Source of the DNA: Pseudoneurospora amorphoporcata
Lineage: Eukaryota; Ascomycota; Sordariomycetes; Sordariales; Sordariaceae
NCBI GenBank assembly: GCA_033297205.1
Contig: MU859136.1
Location: 62,001 to 126,000, forward strand
Direction: 5' to 3'
Length of the DNA stretch: 64,000 bases
How positions within the stretch are numbered: position 1 is the stretch's first letter; every line of letters begins with the position of its first letter. Shown in pieces: positions 11,109-21,623 of this stretch. The notes beneath the pieces were generated by a model. It was not told the DNA's origin, searched no databases, and saw nothing but the letters and a program-made list of their open reading frames with translations. The position numbers and the translations under genes were made by a program.

Positions 11109-12045
11109 CTAGTGGTCCTTCTTTTCGTCCGCCGGCGGCGACCTAGGCGTCCTGCTCCTCCCCGCGGCCTCGCACAACTTGGGCTGTGGCTCCTTCTTCA
11201 GCCAATCCTTGTCCCTCTTGACATAGCCGACAAACCTGTACTTGTTGCTCTTGGCAAAGAAGTTGACCCAGTGGGTGAGGGCATCATTGACCTTGTTAAT
11301 GGCATCCTCCATCTCTTTCCTCTTCAGCGCCTTCAACTCGTCTGGGGTCCAGTACTTGTTGTCCACGGCAGGATCGTCGAGAGGGAGGAACATTTGCTCG
11401 ACACCGCGCATGTCGGGGGTGCGGTCCTCGGCGAAGCAGCCGGTGACGTAAGCGCGCGAGGCGTCAACGCCGGCAAAGACGTGGTAGGAACCGCCGGGGC
11501 CGTAGGTGCGGCGGTTGGCCGAGACGTCGTAGATGGTGTGGTTGATTGCGAGGTAGATGGGCTTGGATTCATCGGTGCCATCGAAGGCGGCGAGTTCGGC
11601 GGGGGTGAGGTAGATGGGGCCACGCTACGTCACCATGTTAGCTGGTGGTGCTGGTGCTGGTACTGGACAAGGCAGGCAGGCAAGGGTTGGGAAGGGAGGA
11701 AGCACGGGACATAGATACCAATTGCGTCTTCCACCATCCTAGCTGGAGGTAGTTGGGCGGGTGGGACATGCCCCAGAAGAAGGTCTCGCCATTGGAGATG
11801 AGGTAGCTCAGGCCGCAAGAGGCCAGCAAGAGAAAGGAGATGACGCGGAGCATGTCGAGGAGCCAGGGGTTGGATTCGTCTTGGTCTTGGATTCGGCGCT
11901 TGGCGGCATTTCGGGACTCGGAGTGGGGAGGGAATCCGGGACGGACAATCTCTTCGACGTCCGAGTCTTCTGATGCTGATGCTGTATCTCGACCGGCTGT
12001 CTTGGATTCGGGCTTGCGCCGGCGGACGGGGTCGGTGTTGGCCAT
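11109..12045 (-). CDS. cytochrome b5-like heme-binding (MAPR-type) membrane protein
   Basis: Two exons, 12045..11719 and 11624..11109, give 280 residues. The N-terminus is basic, acidic and Ser-rich, followed by one membrane segment (about 66-86, MLRVISFLLLASCGLSYLIS). The cytochrome b5-like domain starts about residue 112: GPIYLTPAELAAFDGTD, PIYLAINHTIYDVS and YGPGGSYHVFAGVDASRAYV, the classic membrane-associated progesterone receptor (Dap1/neudesin) pattern. The C-terminal helix region (DALTHWVNFFAKSNKYRFVG) and charged tail follow. The family binds heme through Tyr rather than paired His and often supports P450 enzymes; that role here is inferred. Donor GTATCT and the exon-2 acceptor preserve frame. 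Confidence 0.85.
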
Positions 12046-13047
12046 GTTGGACGATATATAGTATGGCTAGTAGTAGTGATATGGAAACATGCAATGTCGA
12101 AGACCAAGAAGAACAAATGGCAATGGAATGCAACTGGCGATAAATGAACAGATAGATGATGTCTTTTTCTTGATGCGAGGCTGAGAGAATGGAAGGGCCG
12201 GGCAAGGAAGCTTCTAAGGTGCCCTGTTTCCAGAAGTCGCCAATTGGGTAAAATGCAAGGCTGGCCAATCGACACAGTACAGTACAGTAGCAGGCGGGGT
12301 TCCCACGTGTTTACTGCATCCGTCAAAGCACTGCGCGTCACCCAGGCAACACGGCGCACCCGGAAGCCAACGCGCAGCTTAAGGTATTGACACTGTACAT
12401 GTAAACAAGACGAACGGTAAAATACTTAATTTGCCCAACTGAAGGTCGCAACACAGGCGCGAATAATGATTGATTACTTCATCGAACTCATTTGTTGTTT
12501 GTTGCACAACCTTTCCATCGGGCATCGAGATGTTCCTTTTTTTTCTTTTCTTTTTTTTTTTTTTTTTCTTTTTTTTTTTTTTTCTTACAACTTGCTGTGA
12601 TTACATCAGAGTGCAGTCCATCTCGAGTCATTTTAACACTAACACTGAATGAATCCACCTGCAACCCGAAAAATAAAGCTGGGGAAAACCGACAAGGGCA
12701 AGACACGGGACTGCGGCCAACCATTACACCTCCACGAAGCACGACACCACTGGCCTCCAGCTAAACTCTTTCCACAAACTGAACATCCACTACTGCAAGG
12801 CGGAAACCCAGATCAACCCCCCGATCCGCACATTTTGATGGTCCAAAGTCAGATGACGCAGTACCATAGAGACCACCACACTTTGCTACCCGCGACAGTC
12901 GCATCATCCGACGCGTCTTTTCAACCAACATTCTAGCATTGTCAACATCGACATCAACATCGACATCGATCACCACACGTATCATCTTGTCGTCCACCCA
13001 TCGCATTTATCTCCCATTGATTGCACACACCACCACCACCACCAACC
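12046..13047. other. divergent intergenic region with T-rich tract
   Basis: About 1 kb between two divergently transcribed genes; no ORF with support. It contains a long T-rich tract (12536-12583) and, just before 13048, ACATCGACATCAACATCGAC repeats and a CCACCACCACCACC run that likely belong to the downstream 5' UTR. Confidence 0.55.
12536..12583. repeat. poly-T-rich tract
   Basis: About 48 bases of T interrupted by a few single C, in the divergent intergenic region. Likely a nucleosome-depleted promoter tract. Confidence 0.8.
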
Positions 13048-15792
13048 ATGGAAGCGTCGCCGGGTCTGGCCGACTCGCCGACCAAGGCTCCCGTCATAGG
13101 AGGCGGCGACGACGACCACAGCGTCAACCTCGTCACCATCAGCCCTCCCGACCCTCTACAGCCCATCTCCCACAACCAACACCGCCAAGGTCCCTCGTTG
13201 CTCTCGCCCAAAGACGGTCGCGACAAGTCGGTTGCCGAAAAGGTCAGCCAATTCAACTCGATGGCTCTCCAGGCCAAACACCAGGAGCGCAAAGCAACAG
13301 ATGCCGCCCTCCAACGCGCCGTGCTCGGCCGCGAGGAAGCCGAAGCCGAAGTGCGACGGCTGCGTGAGGAGGTCAAGGTGCTGAGGCAGCAGGTTGAAGA
13401 GGGAAAGGAGAGGGAGAAAACGGTTTCCCACAGACTGGAAGTTGTTATGGTAAGTCTATTTATCCCTTCTCCCGTCCTCAGCAGGAACTAATCGCTTCTC
13501 AACACCCAGGAGGACTACGGTCGCGCCAAAGAATCCCTCGCTCACACGCAAGCCATCTGGGAGAAGGAAATCCGGAAAGCGCGCAAAGAGACCTTCAAAG
13601 CCCAGTCCGACATGGTCGAATTGCAAAAACAGCTCAAATCCACTCGCACCGCCTTGAAAACCGCCCAAGCACAACTGTACACCAGCCGAGCCGCCCAAAC
13701 GGCTGCCGAAGAAGAGCTGGAGCAACAAAAAGGCCAAACACAGGCGCGCCAACAGGAAGCCATCGAAGCGAGAAATGTCACGGCCGCACTCCAAGAACAA
13801 CTCAACAAGGCCATGGAACACATCAACACCCTGGAGATGGAAAGGGACGCATTCAAGGCCCTAGCCAAGAGCGAGGAGCTGGCACGAATCGCGGCCGAGG
13901 CCAAGATAGCACTACCGGAGTCGAAAGACGTCGAAATGGGCGGCATGGAACTACCACTAGAACCAGAAGACGACTTCGCCGCTCTCAAGTCTTACATCCA
14001 TCACACCGCCGACCTCAAGCATTCCGCGACAAGCGAATCCGAAATCGAAGAAGTCAAAGAACTCTGGCAGTGGGAGAGACAACGTGCCGATCGTGCTTTG
14101 GAGCTAATCGCCTTCATGGAAGTCGAATGCAACCTCAAGATGTGCGCCGGCGCCCGCGCAGCTACCAAGAGGCCGAGCATTGGAGGCATGGACGGCGTGA
14201 AAAGGAAGCGGTCGGAAATCAGCCCATCAAAAGTCACGGACGCGGGCGATCTGGTGATTCTTAGCGATGCTTCACCATCGCCTTGCGCGGACAGGGTCTC
14301 GCCTCCGTCGGCTAAGAGGACGAAGACCGAGCAGCTTAGGAGCCAGAGTGCGAACAAGTCGGAGCAGAAAACCAACATCTTTCTCCCAGAGCAGGGCATC
14401 TTCAGGACGGTGTCGCAGGAGGAGTTGGATCCCATCAACCGCGTGACAGAGCGGGAAAACCTCTACAAGCGACAACGATACCGGCGGACAAGCGATCAAT
14501 CCTCACGCATGGCCGACTCTCGAATGGGCGAGTCACAGGCGTGGTCGGAGATGCAGGATAGTATCATGTCGAGACATGGAAGGACGCCAGATAGTGAGGG
14601 TGTGCCAGACTATGTGCTGGACTCAGAGAGGGCGTCGTTGCAGAGTTTGCTGACGGCGCCGCACAAGCGGTATGCCGAGTCAATTAGCAGCCATGTGATG
14701 GGGAACATTCCCACGATACCAGCCTCCTCGGTCATCAGCTCGGCCATGTCTGGATCGGTACAAACCATTACTGCCTCGACCGCTACCGCTACCACCAGCG
14801 TGTACTGGGAGGAGCCCAAGCTTTATCCCAGCAGTCAGCAACAAAAAGAAAACGTACCGCCACCCCCTCAACTGAAGGAGAACGAGGGAACAGAAGGGGA
14901 CAGGACTAACTCCGGCGCCAGCCACCATAGCCAAAAGTCACAACAGTCAATCCGGCAAGTGCCCGCCTCGCCACAACCACCCAACACCCACACTCCGGCA
15001 CCTGCCACGCGACGTATCGACCGTCTCTCCGAGTCCAAGCTAGGCTACTCGCCTTCCAGCCTAGCGCATGCATCCATGTTTGGATCTACCACAAACTCGA
15101 GCACCATCACAACCAAGGTTCCTCTCAAGGAAGCCTCCACTAACGCCGATCTTGGTCGCATGTTCAGAACCCCCTCCAAGGGAAGCGTTGCTAGCGCCAC
15201 CAGCGAAAACGCCATGGACATTGACGGCGACATCAACGTCACCAAACCGCGGTCCGAATCGCGCCGAGGAGAACTCCCTGTCTCCAGAGAAGAAGCCCTC
15301 GCCATGATCCGCGAACGCCGCGAACGCGGCAGGAGTCGTGAAATCAAGTCTCGACCACAGTCTCCCGAGAAGCGGCCCCTGTCCCCTGTCAAGCGGCCCG
15401 AGTCCCCGGATAAGAACAACAGGAGGGATGCGTCACCGAATAAGCGCCGCGGCCGAGACCGAGACCCTGCGCCGTCACCACACAAGAGGCCCGAATCTCC
15501 CAGCAAGAGCCAGCAGCGCGCCCCCTCCCCGAACAAGCAGCGGAACGCTGCTTCACCCACCAGACGACCACTGTCGCCTAGCAAGCGCACTCAGTCGCCA
15601 ACCAAGTCCCAGGCGAATGCGAGGGTCGTAAGCCATGACTTGAGCTACGCCAGTGCGCTTAAGAAGAGCACCGCCGACGTGATGCAGACGCCTGGCGGCG
15701 GCCAACAAGGGACTAGGAGCTTCAGTGCGCCGACAGCGGCGGCTACGACGGGGAAGGAGAATAATCAGATTCAGAGGGGATTCAAGTCTTAG
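13048..15792 (+). CDS. spindle pole body-associated protein (Cut12 type)
   Basis: Large coiled-coil protein, 894 residues, exons 13048..13449 and 13510..15792. The N-terminal third (about 60-300) is heptad-rich. It includes DKSVAEKVSQFNSMALQAK, GREEAEAEVRRLREEVKVLR and EDYGRAKESLAHTQAIWEKE with RKARKETFKAQSDM, which I recognise as resembling the fungal Cut12 spindle pole body domain. The remainder is disordered and Ser/Pro-rich. Near the C-terminus (about 765-850) is a dense series of S-P-x-K/R motifs (SPEKR, SPVKR, SPDK, SPNKRR, SPHKR, SPSK), consensus sites for cyclin-dependent kinase. This fits cell-cycle control of spindle pole body duplication. The ATG sits in CCAACCATGG context. The family assignment is from memory of the motif pattern. 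Confidence 0.72.
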
Positions 15793-16205
15793 TGGGACGG
15801 GTTCTCGAGGTTGACTACTCCAGGAAGAAAGAGGAGGGGGAGTGGCTGGTGATTTATTGTCCTGGTGAGTCTACACAGACTGGGTGAGTAAAGATGATGG
15901 GCTGGCTGTATAGGTAGGGAGGAGATGGTTGAAGAGAAGGAAGGTTTGCGTGTATACCCACAACCAACACTTGAGCAGCACAAAAAGCTGGCTGGCTGGC
16001 AGAGTGTTGGATAATTGTCGATTATTATTGTGTACATGGAAATTAAGTTAAGTGCGAGGCATCAAAACTGCATGGATGGACGGATGGATGGATGGACGGG
16101 CTGGGAATAAATACCTGGATGGATACCTTAGGACAGACAGACACCTGGATACCTACCTTACACTTCTCAGGTTGGAAACGGACGGGAATATTCTAAATAC
16201 CTCGG

Positions 16206-16236
16206 GTTGGCTTGGCTTGGCTTGGCTTGGCTTGGA
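16206..16236. repeat. (CTTGG)n pentanucleotide repeat
   Basis: About six tandem TTGGC/CTTGG units in the repeat-rich intergenic region. Confidence 0.85.
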
Positions 16237-16638
16237 TGGTGGCTTTATTCATCTTCTATTCTTCTTCGTTTGTCTGTCTCTTTTAATGAAATGGACTTTG
16301 TATTTGTATTTAGTTAGGTAGGTATGCAATCTGGTCCGATTATGGCTGGCGTCACGGTGTATGGTAAGCGCCCCTTTACCTTTACCTTTCTTTCTTTCTT
16401 TGTTTATTCTTAGGTTTTACCTTTCTTTGTTTATTCTTAGTTTGATGAAGTGGGCCTTAGTGGTATTGTACAACGGTTGTTAAAATACACTTCCGTTGAC
16501 AAGTTTATATCTGATACTTAAGAATAAATGGCTCTTTTTATATTCAAGAGATGATGGATGGGGCTTTTGTCTAGTGTACAAATGGAACCTTCAGGTCGCT
16601 TATTCATCACGCATGATCCCTACTAACTAACCTATATG

Positions 16639-16682
16639 TAGGTAGGTAGGTAGGTAGGTAGGTAGGTAGGTAGGTAGGTAAA
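16639..16682. repeat. (TAGG)11 tetranucleotide repeat
   Basis: About eleven perfect TAGG units. The complementary CCTA tract lies about 135 bp downstream, so the two could pair as a hairpin. Confidence 0.9.
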
Positions 16683-16721
16683 TAAATATAAAAATAATAA
16701 CCGCCCCGTGCCGTGTGTGCC

Positions 16722-16748
16722 GTGTGTGTGTGTGTGTGTGTGTGTGTT
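16722..16748. repeat. (TG)n dinucleotide repeat
   Basis: TG repeat of about 13 units, preceded by the imperfect units CCGTGTGTGCCGTG. Confidence 0.85.
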
Positions 16749-16817
16749 GTGGAAATAGCTGAGTAGTCTAGAGGTACCGTACCTTCTTTCTCAACCACTC
16801 CAGCTTCATTGACATGT

Positions 16818-16842
16818 ACCTACCTACCTACCTACCTACTTA
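16818..16842. repeat. (CCTA)n tetranucleotide repeat
   Basis: About six CCTA units ending in CTTACCTG. It is the reverse complement of the TAGG tract upstream. Confidence 0.85.
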
Positions 16843-16972
16843 CCTGCATTACCTTGTAGGTACAGTACAACTTACGCATATTCACCCAGTGGCAAGTCGA
16901 AAGTTACATGTGTAGTAGGTATGCAAGTGCAGCAGCAAGTTAGATTAGGTAAGGTACCTAGGTAGGGTACAT

Positions 16973-17100
16973 GTACTTCACACGGAACCTAATCCATGAT
17001 GGGTTCCGTTTTACTTGTATCTATCTAGGTAGGGAGGGTACTTCACACGGAATTCATGATGGGTTCCAGTCCGTTTTACTTAGTTGTATCTATCTATCTA
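16973..17100. repeat. imperfect ~65-bp tandem duplication
   Basis: The block starting CTTCACACGGAA at about 16976 recurs at about 17041. Both copies contain ATGATGGGTTCC, CCGTTTTACTT and TTGTATCTATCTA in the same order, with small indels between copies. Confidence 0.75.
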
Positions 17101-17519
17101 TGAGACCAAACGACATACGGGAGAAACTGTACAGGTATGGCGGTTCACGCTTGATTAAACGTCGGTAGAGGTACATATGTAAGTCGGGTCTGGTCTTGGG
17201 TGTTATTATGAGTCAGAGTTGATGATACCTTACCGTAGCTGAGACGTTACCTAGATCTTTTTTTGTTCTTCGAGGAAGCAGAATGGATGTACGAGCATTC
17301 ATCACGTTGAACAGAAAATAGAGAGCTGTACTAGAGCGAAGTTGTTGTTCTAGTAATCCCTATCACGCCCCGTAGCTACCTATTATTTGCTATAAGGACC
17401 AAATAGTCTCAGCCATAAGGTCCATCCACACCAGCATCTATAGAGGGGGAGGTAGCAAAGTCTTGTGCAATAATAATCTATACACCAAACTTCCAAGTTC
17501 CTGCTCTAGACAAATACTC

Positions 17520-20500
17520 TTATACATCTGTCCTGTCAGCCTTCTCCCCTCTCGTCACCCTCCGCCTCTTGCTCGGATTACTACTACTCCCATCAGCAGT
17601 CTCAGCCTCAGTAGCCGTCCCTTCTTCGCCATCCGCTTCCTCATCTACCTTGTTTCCATCCCCTTTCGCCGCCGCCGCCGCCGCCGCCTCCTCCTCCTCC
17701 GCCTCCTTATCATCAACCATCGATACATCACCACCATTCTTATCTTTCTCCTGATCCTTAGAGGTAGGGGTAGAGGTATCCTTTTCCTTCTGCGCCTCTT
17801 CGGCCTTCTCAACTCCCTTACTCGCCGACCTAGAATGATGTTGACTTCCATTCCCACTCCCACTCCCACTCCCCGAAGCCATCTGCAGCGTCCCATCCTC
17901 CATCATCGTCTTGATCCTCCCGTCCTCGGCAACCCTCAAGTCCGCCAACAGCGAATCGGCCTCGGAGAACATTGCCCTCGCGTCTTTGATCACGCCGAAC
18001 TCGTCAACCTTGTAACCCAGCACATCACCTGGATGGCCGTAGCCGTGACTACCTGCCTGGTTGTTGTCAACCGTCCTTTCCTCTCGTTCCGCTAGGAAGG
18101 AACTGCCAGGCCCGTGCCAGCGATCGGGATTGTACATGATCGCATTGCTGAACATGTGCGCCAGCTCACGATCCAGCTGGGCCGTGTTGATGATACCCTT
18201 GGGCGGGACGAGCTCTTCCATTTGTGGGAGCCAGACCAGCATATGGCCCGGGTCTCCACCTGGTAGGGCGGCGGCGGCTTGGGTAGCGGAGCGGTTGCCG
18301 TGGGCGATGGCGGCTCGGATGGATTTCAGGTCTTGAGGCTGCAGTATCACCTTATGATAACCGGGAGCGTCTTTTTCGCGGATGGGCGCGGCAAACATGT
18401 TGGCTGACCGATGGCGGACGATTTGTTCCATAGCCGAGGCACTGACTTTGTGGAAACCGCGGCTCCAAAGGACCCTGTTGGCGTCCGGTGGTCCCGCTGA
18501 CCTTGTCGCTGGCGCTTCTTGTTCGGATCTTTCGTTGGCAGGGGTTGCGTTGCCGTTGGTTGTGGGTTCGGCCGGAGTGGCGGCAGGACTGGGTGACACC
18601 TCATCCCGTTTACGCTTCGCTTGACGAGCTGCTTGACGTTTACCAGCCACACTTTCGTCGGTTGCGGCATCCCCCGTGTCTATCGTAGCCTGAGGCGTGC
18701 CCACCTCGTTCTTAACAGTGGTGGCTAGCTCAGGCTCTTTGGCAGGTTCTTTAGCAGTTTCCCTCGCTGTGCTGGGTTGTTCAGGAGCCTCCGGTTTATC
18801 CACTGGCTTCGACACCTTCTGAGCTGCTTGCTGACGAGCCTGTGACGCTGGAGTAGGTTGGGGACCAACGAGAGGGACGCTTCCTCTAGGTCTGGCTGCT
18901 TCATTCGTCGGCTGCCGAGCCGGAGAAGGTCTGGCTGGCTCTTGTCTGGCCGTTGGCAAAACTGCAAGCTGCTGTACGGGACTAAGCGGCTCAACCGCAG
19001 GAGGCCGAACCTCATCACCGCCAGATCGGACATCAGGTAGTTTGGGGGTAGACGAAGTAGCTGCAGACACCCACTTGGTGCCACTGCCGAGGCTCAATTT
19101 CGCGGGAGGTACCAGAGTAGTCTGAATGACCGAAGTAATAGGACTGAACCTGGGCCCGGAATGAGTTGTCACAGCAGAATGTGAGCGTGGCCTGTGTTGT
19201 TGGATCGGGGGCTGTGGTTGTTGTTGTTGTTGTTGTTGTTGTTGCTGCTGCTGCGGTGGATGTGGTACATGCGGCGCATGGGTGACCGGCGGCTGGGGAG
19301 CATGGGTGATCGGGGGAAGCCGCGGGGATTGAGCTTGAGTAACCTGCGGCAGGGGAGCCTGCTGTGGATGCGGTAGCTGCGGTGCCGGATGAACCTGTGG
19401 TGCCCGAGGAACATGAGGTTGAGGAGCCTGAGACACCTGGGGCACCTGAGGAACTTGGGGAGCCTGAGGCGGATGCGCCTGCGGTTGGTGTGTCTGCGGT
19501 GGGTGTTGATGTGATACTGGAGACGGATGAGGCGCTTGGGGTTGGTGTGCCTGTGGTGGATGAGAAACGTGTGGCAACTGAGGTGGGTATGGCGAAGAAT
19601 AAGCCCTCTGTACCTCCGACTGGATAGGTGCCAAAGTCGGCGACGGGGCCATAGATGTCGTAACCGGTACCGGCTGGCTGAACGGCGGAGGAGCCTGTAG
19701 CGCCTGGGGTTGGTGTTGAGGCGACTGCTGCTGTTGTGGCTGCAGCGGCGGAGGCGATTGTTGCTGCTGAGGAGCAGCCAGCCCATGGGTGAGTCTCGGC
19801 GGAAGCGCAGACGGCGATTGCGGTGGTGAAGAAACCGCAGCACCCTGTTGTAAGTGCTGTGGAAGATGATATGGAGGATAAGGCGACGGATGCTGCTGGT
19901 AATTAGCCCTAGGTATTCCCGTAGCCGCATTAGGAGCCAACGGTTGCCGAACAGGACTCGGACCAGGTGAGTCGGACATGGACCTAACAGGTGCCGGCTG
20001 CAAGGGAGGAGCAAAATGTTGGCCAGTCTGAGGAGGTATTAAGACCTGCGGCCTCATAGGCGGCGGCTGAGGCGGCCTCGATACCACTGGATGTTGCTGT
20101 ACCTGCTGAGGTGATGGATGCGAAGACAGTCTAGGCGAGTGCAGCGGCTGGGGAGATTGTGATATAGGGCTGTAATGGGGATGTTGCTGTCCAGGGCCCA
20201 AGATAGGACGATGCCCAGCTTGTGGTTGATATGGAGGCTCCCATTTGAGTTGCCCACCCTGTGCCTGTCCAGGGATCGATGGTTGTGGTGGGGGAACAGT
20301 AGTTGCCGGGTGATGAGCAGCCGGAAGAACCGGAGACTGTCTCGAAGGCCCTGCGACACCGTCCAGTCGTTGCAGTCCTCCGGTAGGAGTGGGAGGTTTG
20401 GGTGGCTGAGGTGGTTGAGGAGGCGCCTGGGAGAACGAAGCTGGTGGTTGAAGGACATGTGGTATCCCACCGGCAGTCATAGGCCTTGGAGAACCAGGAC

Positions 20501-21623
20501 CAGACGTAATCGGACCCCGCGGAATGTTGTGGTGGCCCAACCGCGGAGAGCTAACCAGCTGTGGCTGCAATGCTGCCGTTGTAGTCGGAGGTAGAGTCGT
20601 AGGCAGCGTAGTAGGCAGCGTAGTAGGCGGTAACGGGCCGGGACTTGCCCGGACTGGTGGCAGCTGAGTCGTTGGAGACGGAACGCTCGCATGACGAACG
20701 ACTTCGGGCCGTGGCGGTATATGAGCGGATACCTGGGGTGGTAGGTGCGGTGGAATCGGTGACTGCTGTTGCTGTATCGGCTGCGGTTGCGGCTGCGGTT
20801 GCTGGTGTTGCTGTTGTTGCTGTTGTTGCTGTTTTTGTTGCTGCTGCTGCTGCTGCGGCGGCGGCGGAGGCGGAGGCGGAGGCGGAGGCGCGGGAATCGG
20901 TAGCTGGGGAGTCGAAGGGGTACGGGGAGACTGAGTTTGCGGCGGCGGCGGCGGTAGTCGTGGTGAAGCAATCCGCGGCGAAGCAACCGGCGAAGGACCG
21001 TGAGCGGCGCCGTTGGGCAACCTAGGCCCCGAACCCTGAACCGAAACTGGACTGGGTATCGAACCCAAAGCCGGACTCGGTTTATGTGCCACTGGACCGT
21101 CCTGAGCCGGCGGTACGCCATCTGGAATCTTTTGCCTCCTCTCCTGTTCGTCGTCCCGAGCAAGTGCCTGCTCTAGCACGCGCACCTCGGTCTGAACGCG
21201 GTCATAGTGTCTCTCGTACTGCTCGATCTCGTGCAGACTCTGGTCGACGTAGGCCTGCTCTAGTTTCCGGTAAAGGCTTTCGATCTTGGGCACATATTGA
21301 TGGGCCTCCCTCAGGGTCGGTAGCGGCGGGGGCTGCAGCCGTCGCCGTTTGGAGTTCGGAGACAGACCGCCATCGGGTTTGGGACCTGGAGTGTCGTGCT
21401 CTTGCTTCAGCTCGTCCCACAGCAGGTGGAGGAAGAGCTCCTGGAGAGGCTCGGGCCTCAGTCGCGCGGCATCGTACGAGGGAGCAGTCTTGATGAGGCG
21501 GTTCTGCTGGAGGACGTCGGCGATGCGGTGGAAAGCCTGCTGGTCAAGACCGTGTTTGGCGATGCCGCGGAGCAGGAACAGCGATTCGAGGGGAGTGTAA
21601 GCGTCGCGGCTCGTGGCAGTCAT
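17520..21623 (-). CDS. bdc1: bromodomain protein, Gln/Pro-rich (NuA4 Bdc1/BRD8 type)
   Basis: Single-exon protein of 1367 residues, probably a chromatin reader in the NuA4 histone acetyltransferase. The N-terminus (MTATSRDAYTPLESLFLLRG, then HRIADVLQQN) forms a conserved helical region. A coiled coil follows at about 120-165 (EIEQYERHYDRVQTEVRVLE). Residues about 180-900 are extreme low complexity: poly-Q tracts at about 256-286 and 790-802, and hundreds of Pro/Gln/His residues. The bromodomain (about 1050-1175) reads ASAMEQIVRHRSANMFAAPI, then GYHKVILQPQDLKSIRAAI, with FSNAIMYNPDRWHGPG supplying the conserved YN pair. The tail is acidic and ends in a basic KRRRV patch. I took the first ATG (21623), since upstream codons in frame have no ATG. 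The NuA4 assignment rests on the Bdc1/BRD8 layout. Confidence 0.8.
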   Translation of the reverse strand: MTATSRDAYTPLESLFLLRGIAKHGLDQQAFHRIADVLQQNRLIKTAPSYDAARLRPEPLQELFLHLLWDELKQEHDTPGPKPDGGLSPNSKRRRLQPPPLPTLREAHQYVPKIESLYRKLEQAYVDQSLHEIEQYERHYDRVQTEVRVLEQALARDDEQERRQKIPDGVPPAQDGPVAHKPSPALGSIPSPVSVQGSGPRLPNGAAHGPSPVASPRIASPRLPPPPPQTQSPRTPSTPQLPIPAPPPPPPPPPPPQQQQQQQKQQQQQQQQHQQPQPQPQPIQQQQSPIPPHLPPQVSAHIPPRPEVVRHASVPSPTTQLPPVRASPGPLPPTTLPTTLPTTLPPTTTAALQPQLVSSPRLGHHNIPRGPITSGPGSPRPMTAGGIPHVLQPPASFSQAPPQPPQPPKPPTPTGGLQRLDGVAGPSRQSPVLPAAHHPATTVPPPQPSIPGQAQGGQLKWEPPYQPQAGHRPILGPGQQHPHYSPISQSPQPLHSPRLSSHPSPQQVQQHPVVSRPPQPPPMRPQVLIPPQTGQHFAPPLQPAPVRSMSDSPGPSPVRQPLAPNAATGIPRANYQQHPSPYPPYHLPQHLQQGAAVSSPPQSPSALPPRLTHGLAAPQQQQSPPPLQPQQQQSPQHQPQALQAPPPFSQPVPVTTSMAPSPTLAPIQSEVQRAYSSPYPPQLPHVSHPPQAHQPQAPHPSPVSHQHPPQTHQPQAHPPQAPQVPQVPQVSQAPQPHVPRAPQVHPAPQLPHPQQAPLPQVTQAQSPRLPPITHAPQPPVTHAPHVPHPPQQQQQQQQQQQQPQPPIQQHRPRSHSAVTTHSGPRFSPITSVIQTTLVPPAKLSLGSGTKWVSAATSSTPKLPDVRSGGDEVRPPAVEPLSPVQQLAVLPTARQEPARPSPARQPTNEAARPRGSVPLVGPQPTPASQARQQAAQKVSKPVDKPEAPEQPSTARETAKEPAKEPELATTVKNEVGTPQATIDTGDAATDESVAGKRQAARQAKRKRDEVSPSPAATPAEPTTNGNATPANERSEQEAPATRSAGPPDANRVLWSRGFHKVSASAMEQIVRHRSANMFAAPIREKDAPGYHKVILQPQDLKSIRAAIAHGNRSATQAAAALPGGDPGHMLVWLPQMEELVPPKGIINTAQLDRELAHMFSNAIMYNPDRWHGPGSSFLAEREERTVDNNQAGSHGYGHPGDVLGYKVDEFGVIKDARAMFSEADSLLADLRVAEDGRIKTMMEDGTLQMASGSGSGSGNGSQHHSRSASKGVEKAEEAQKEKDTSTPTSKDQEKDKNGGDVSMVDDKEAEEEEAAAAAAAKGDGNKVDEEADGEEGTATEAETADGSSSNPSKRRRVTRGEKADRTDV

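Larger units (their letters stand above)
15793..17519. other. repeat-rich intergenic region between convergent genes
   Basis: About 1.7 kb between the convergent 3' ends of the Cut12-type and bromodomain genes. No ORF is supported. It is dense in short tandem repeats: GGAT (about 16072-16100), CTTGG, a TTTCTTTGTTTATTCTTAG duplication (about 16390-16440), TAGG, TG, CCTA, and an imperfect duplication around 16973-17100. Confidence 0.75.

Noticed and set aside
19169..21163. 281- and 228-codon ORFs rich in Arg/Leu/Ser inside the bromodomain gene
   Set aside because: Alternate frames of CAG/CCA repeats; the sense frame is uninterrupted for 1367 codons and ends in a bromodomain.
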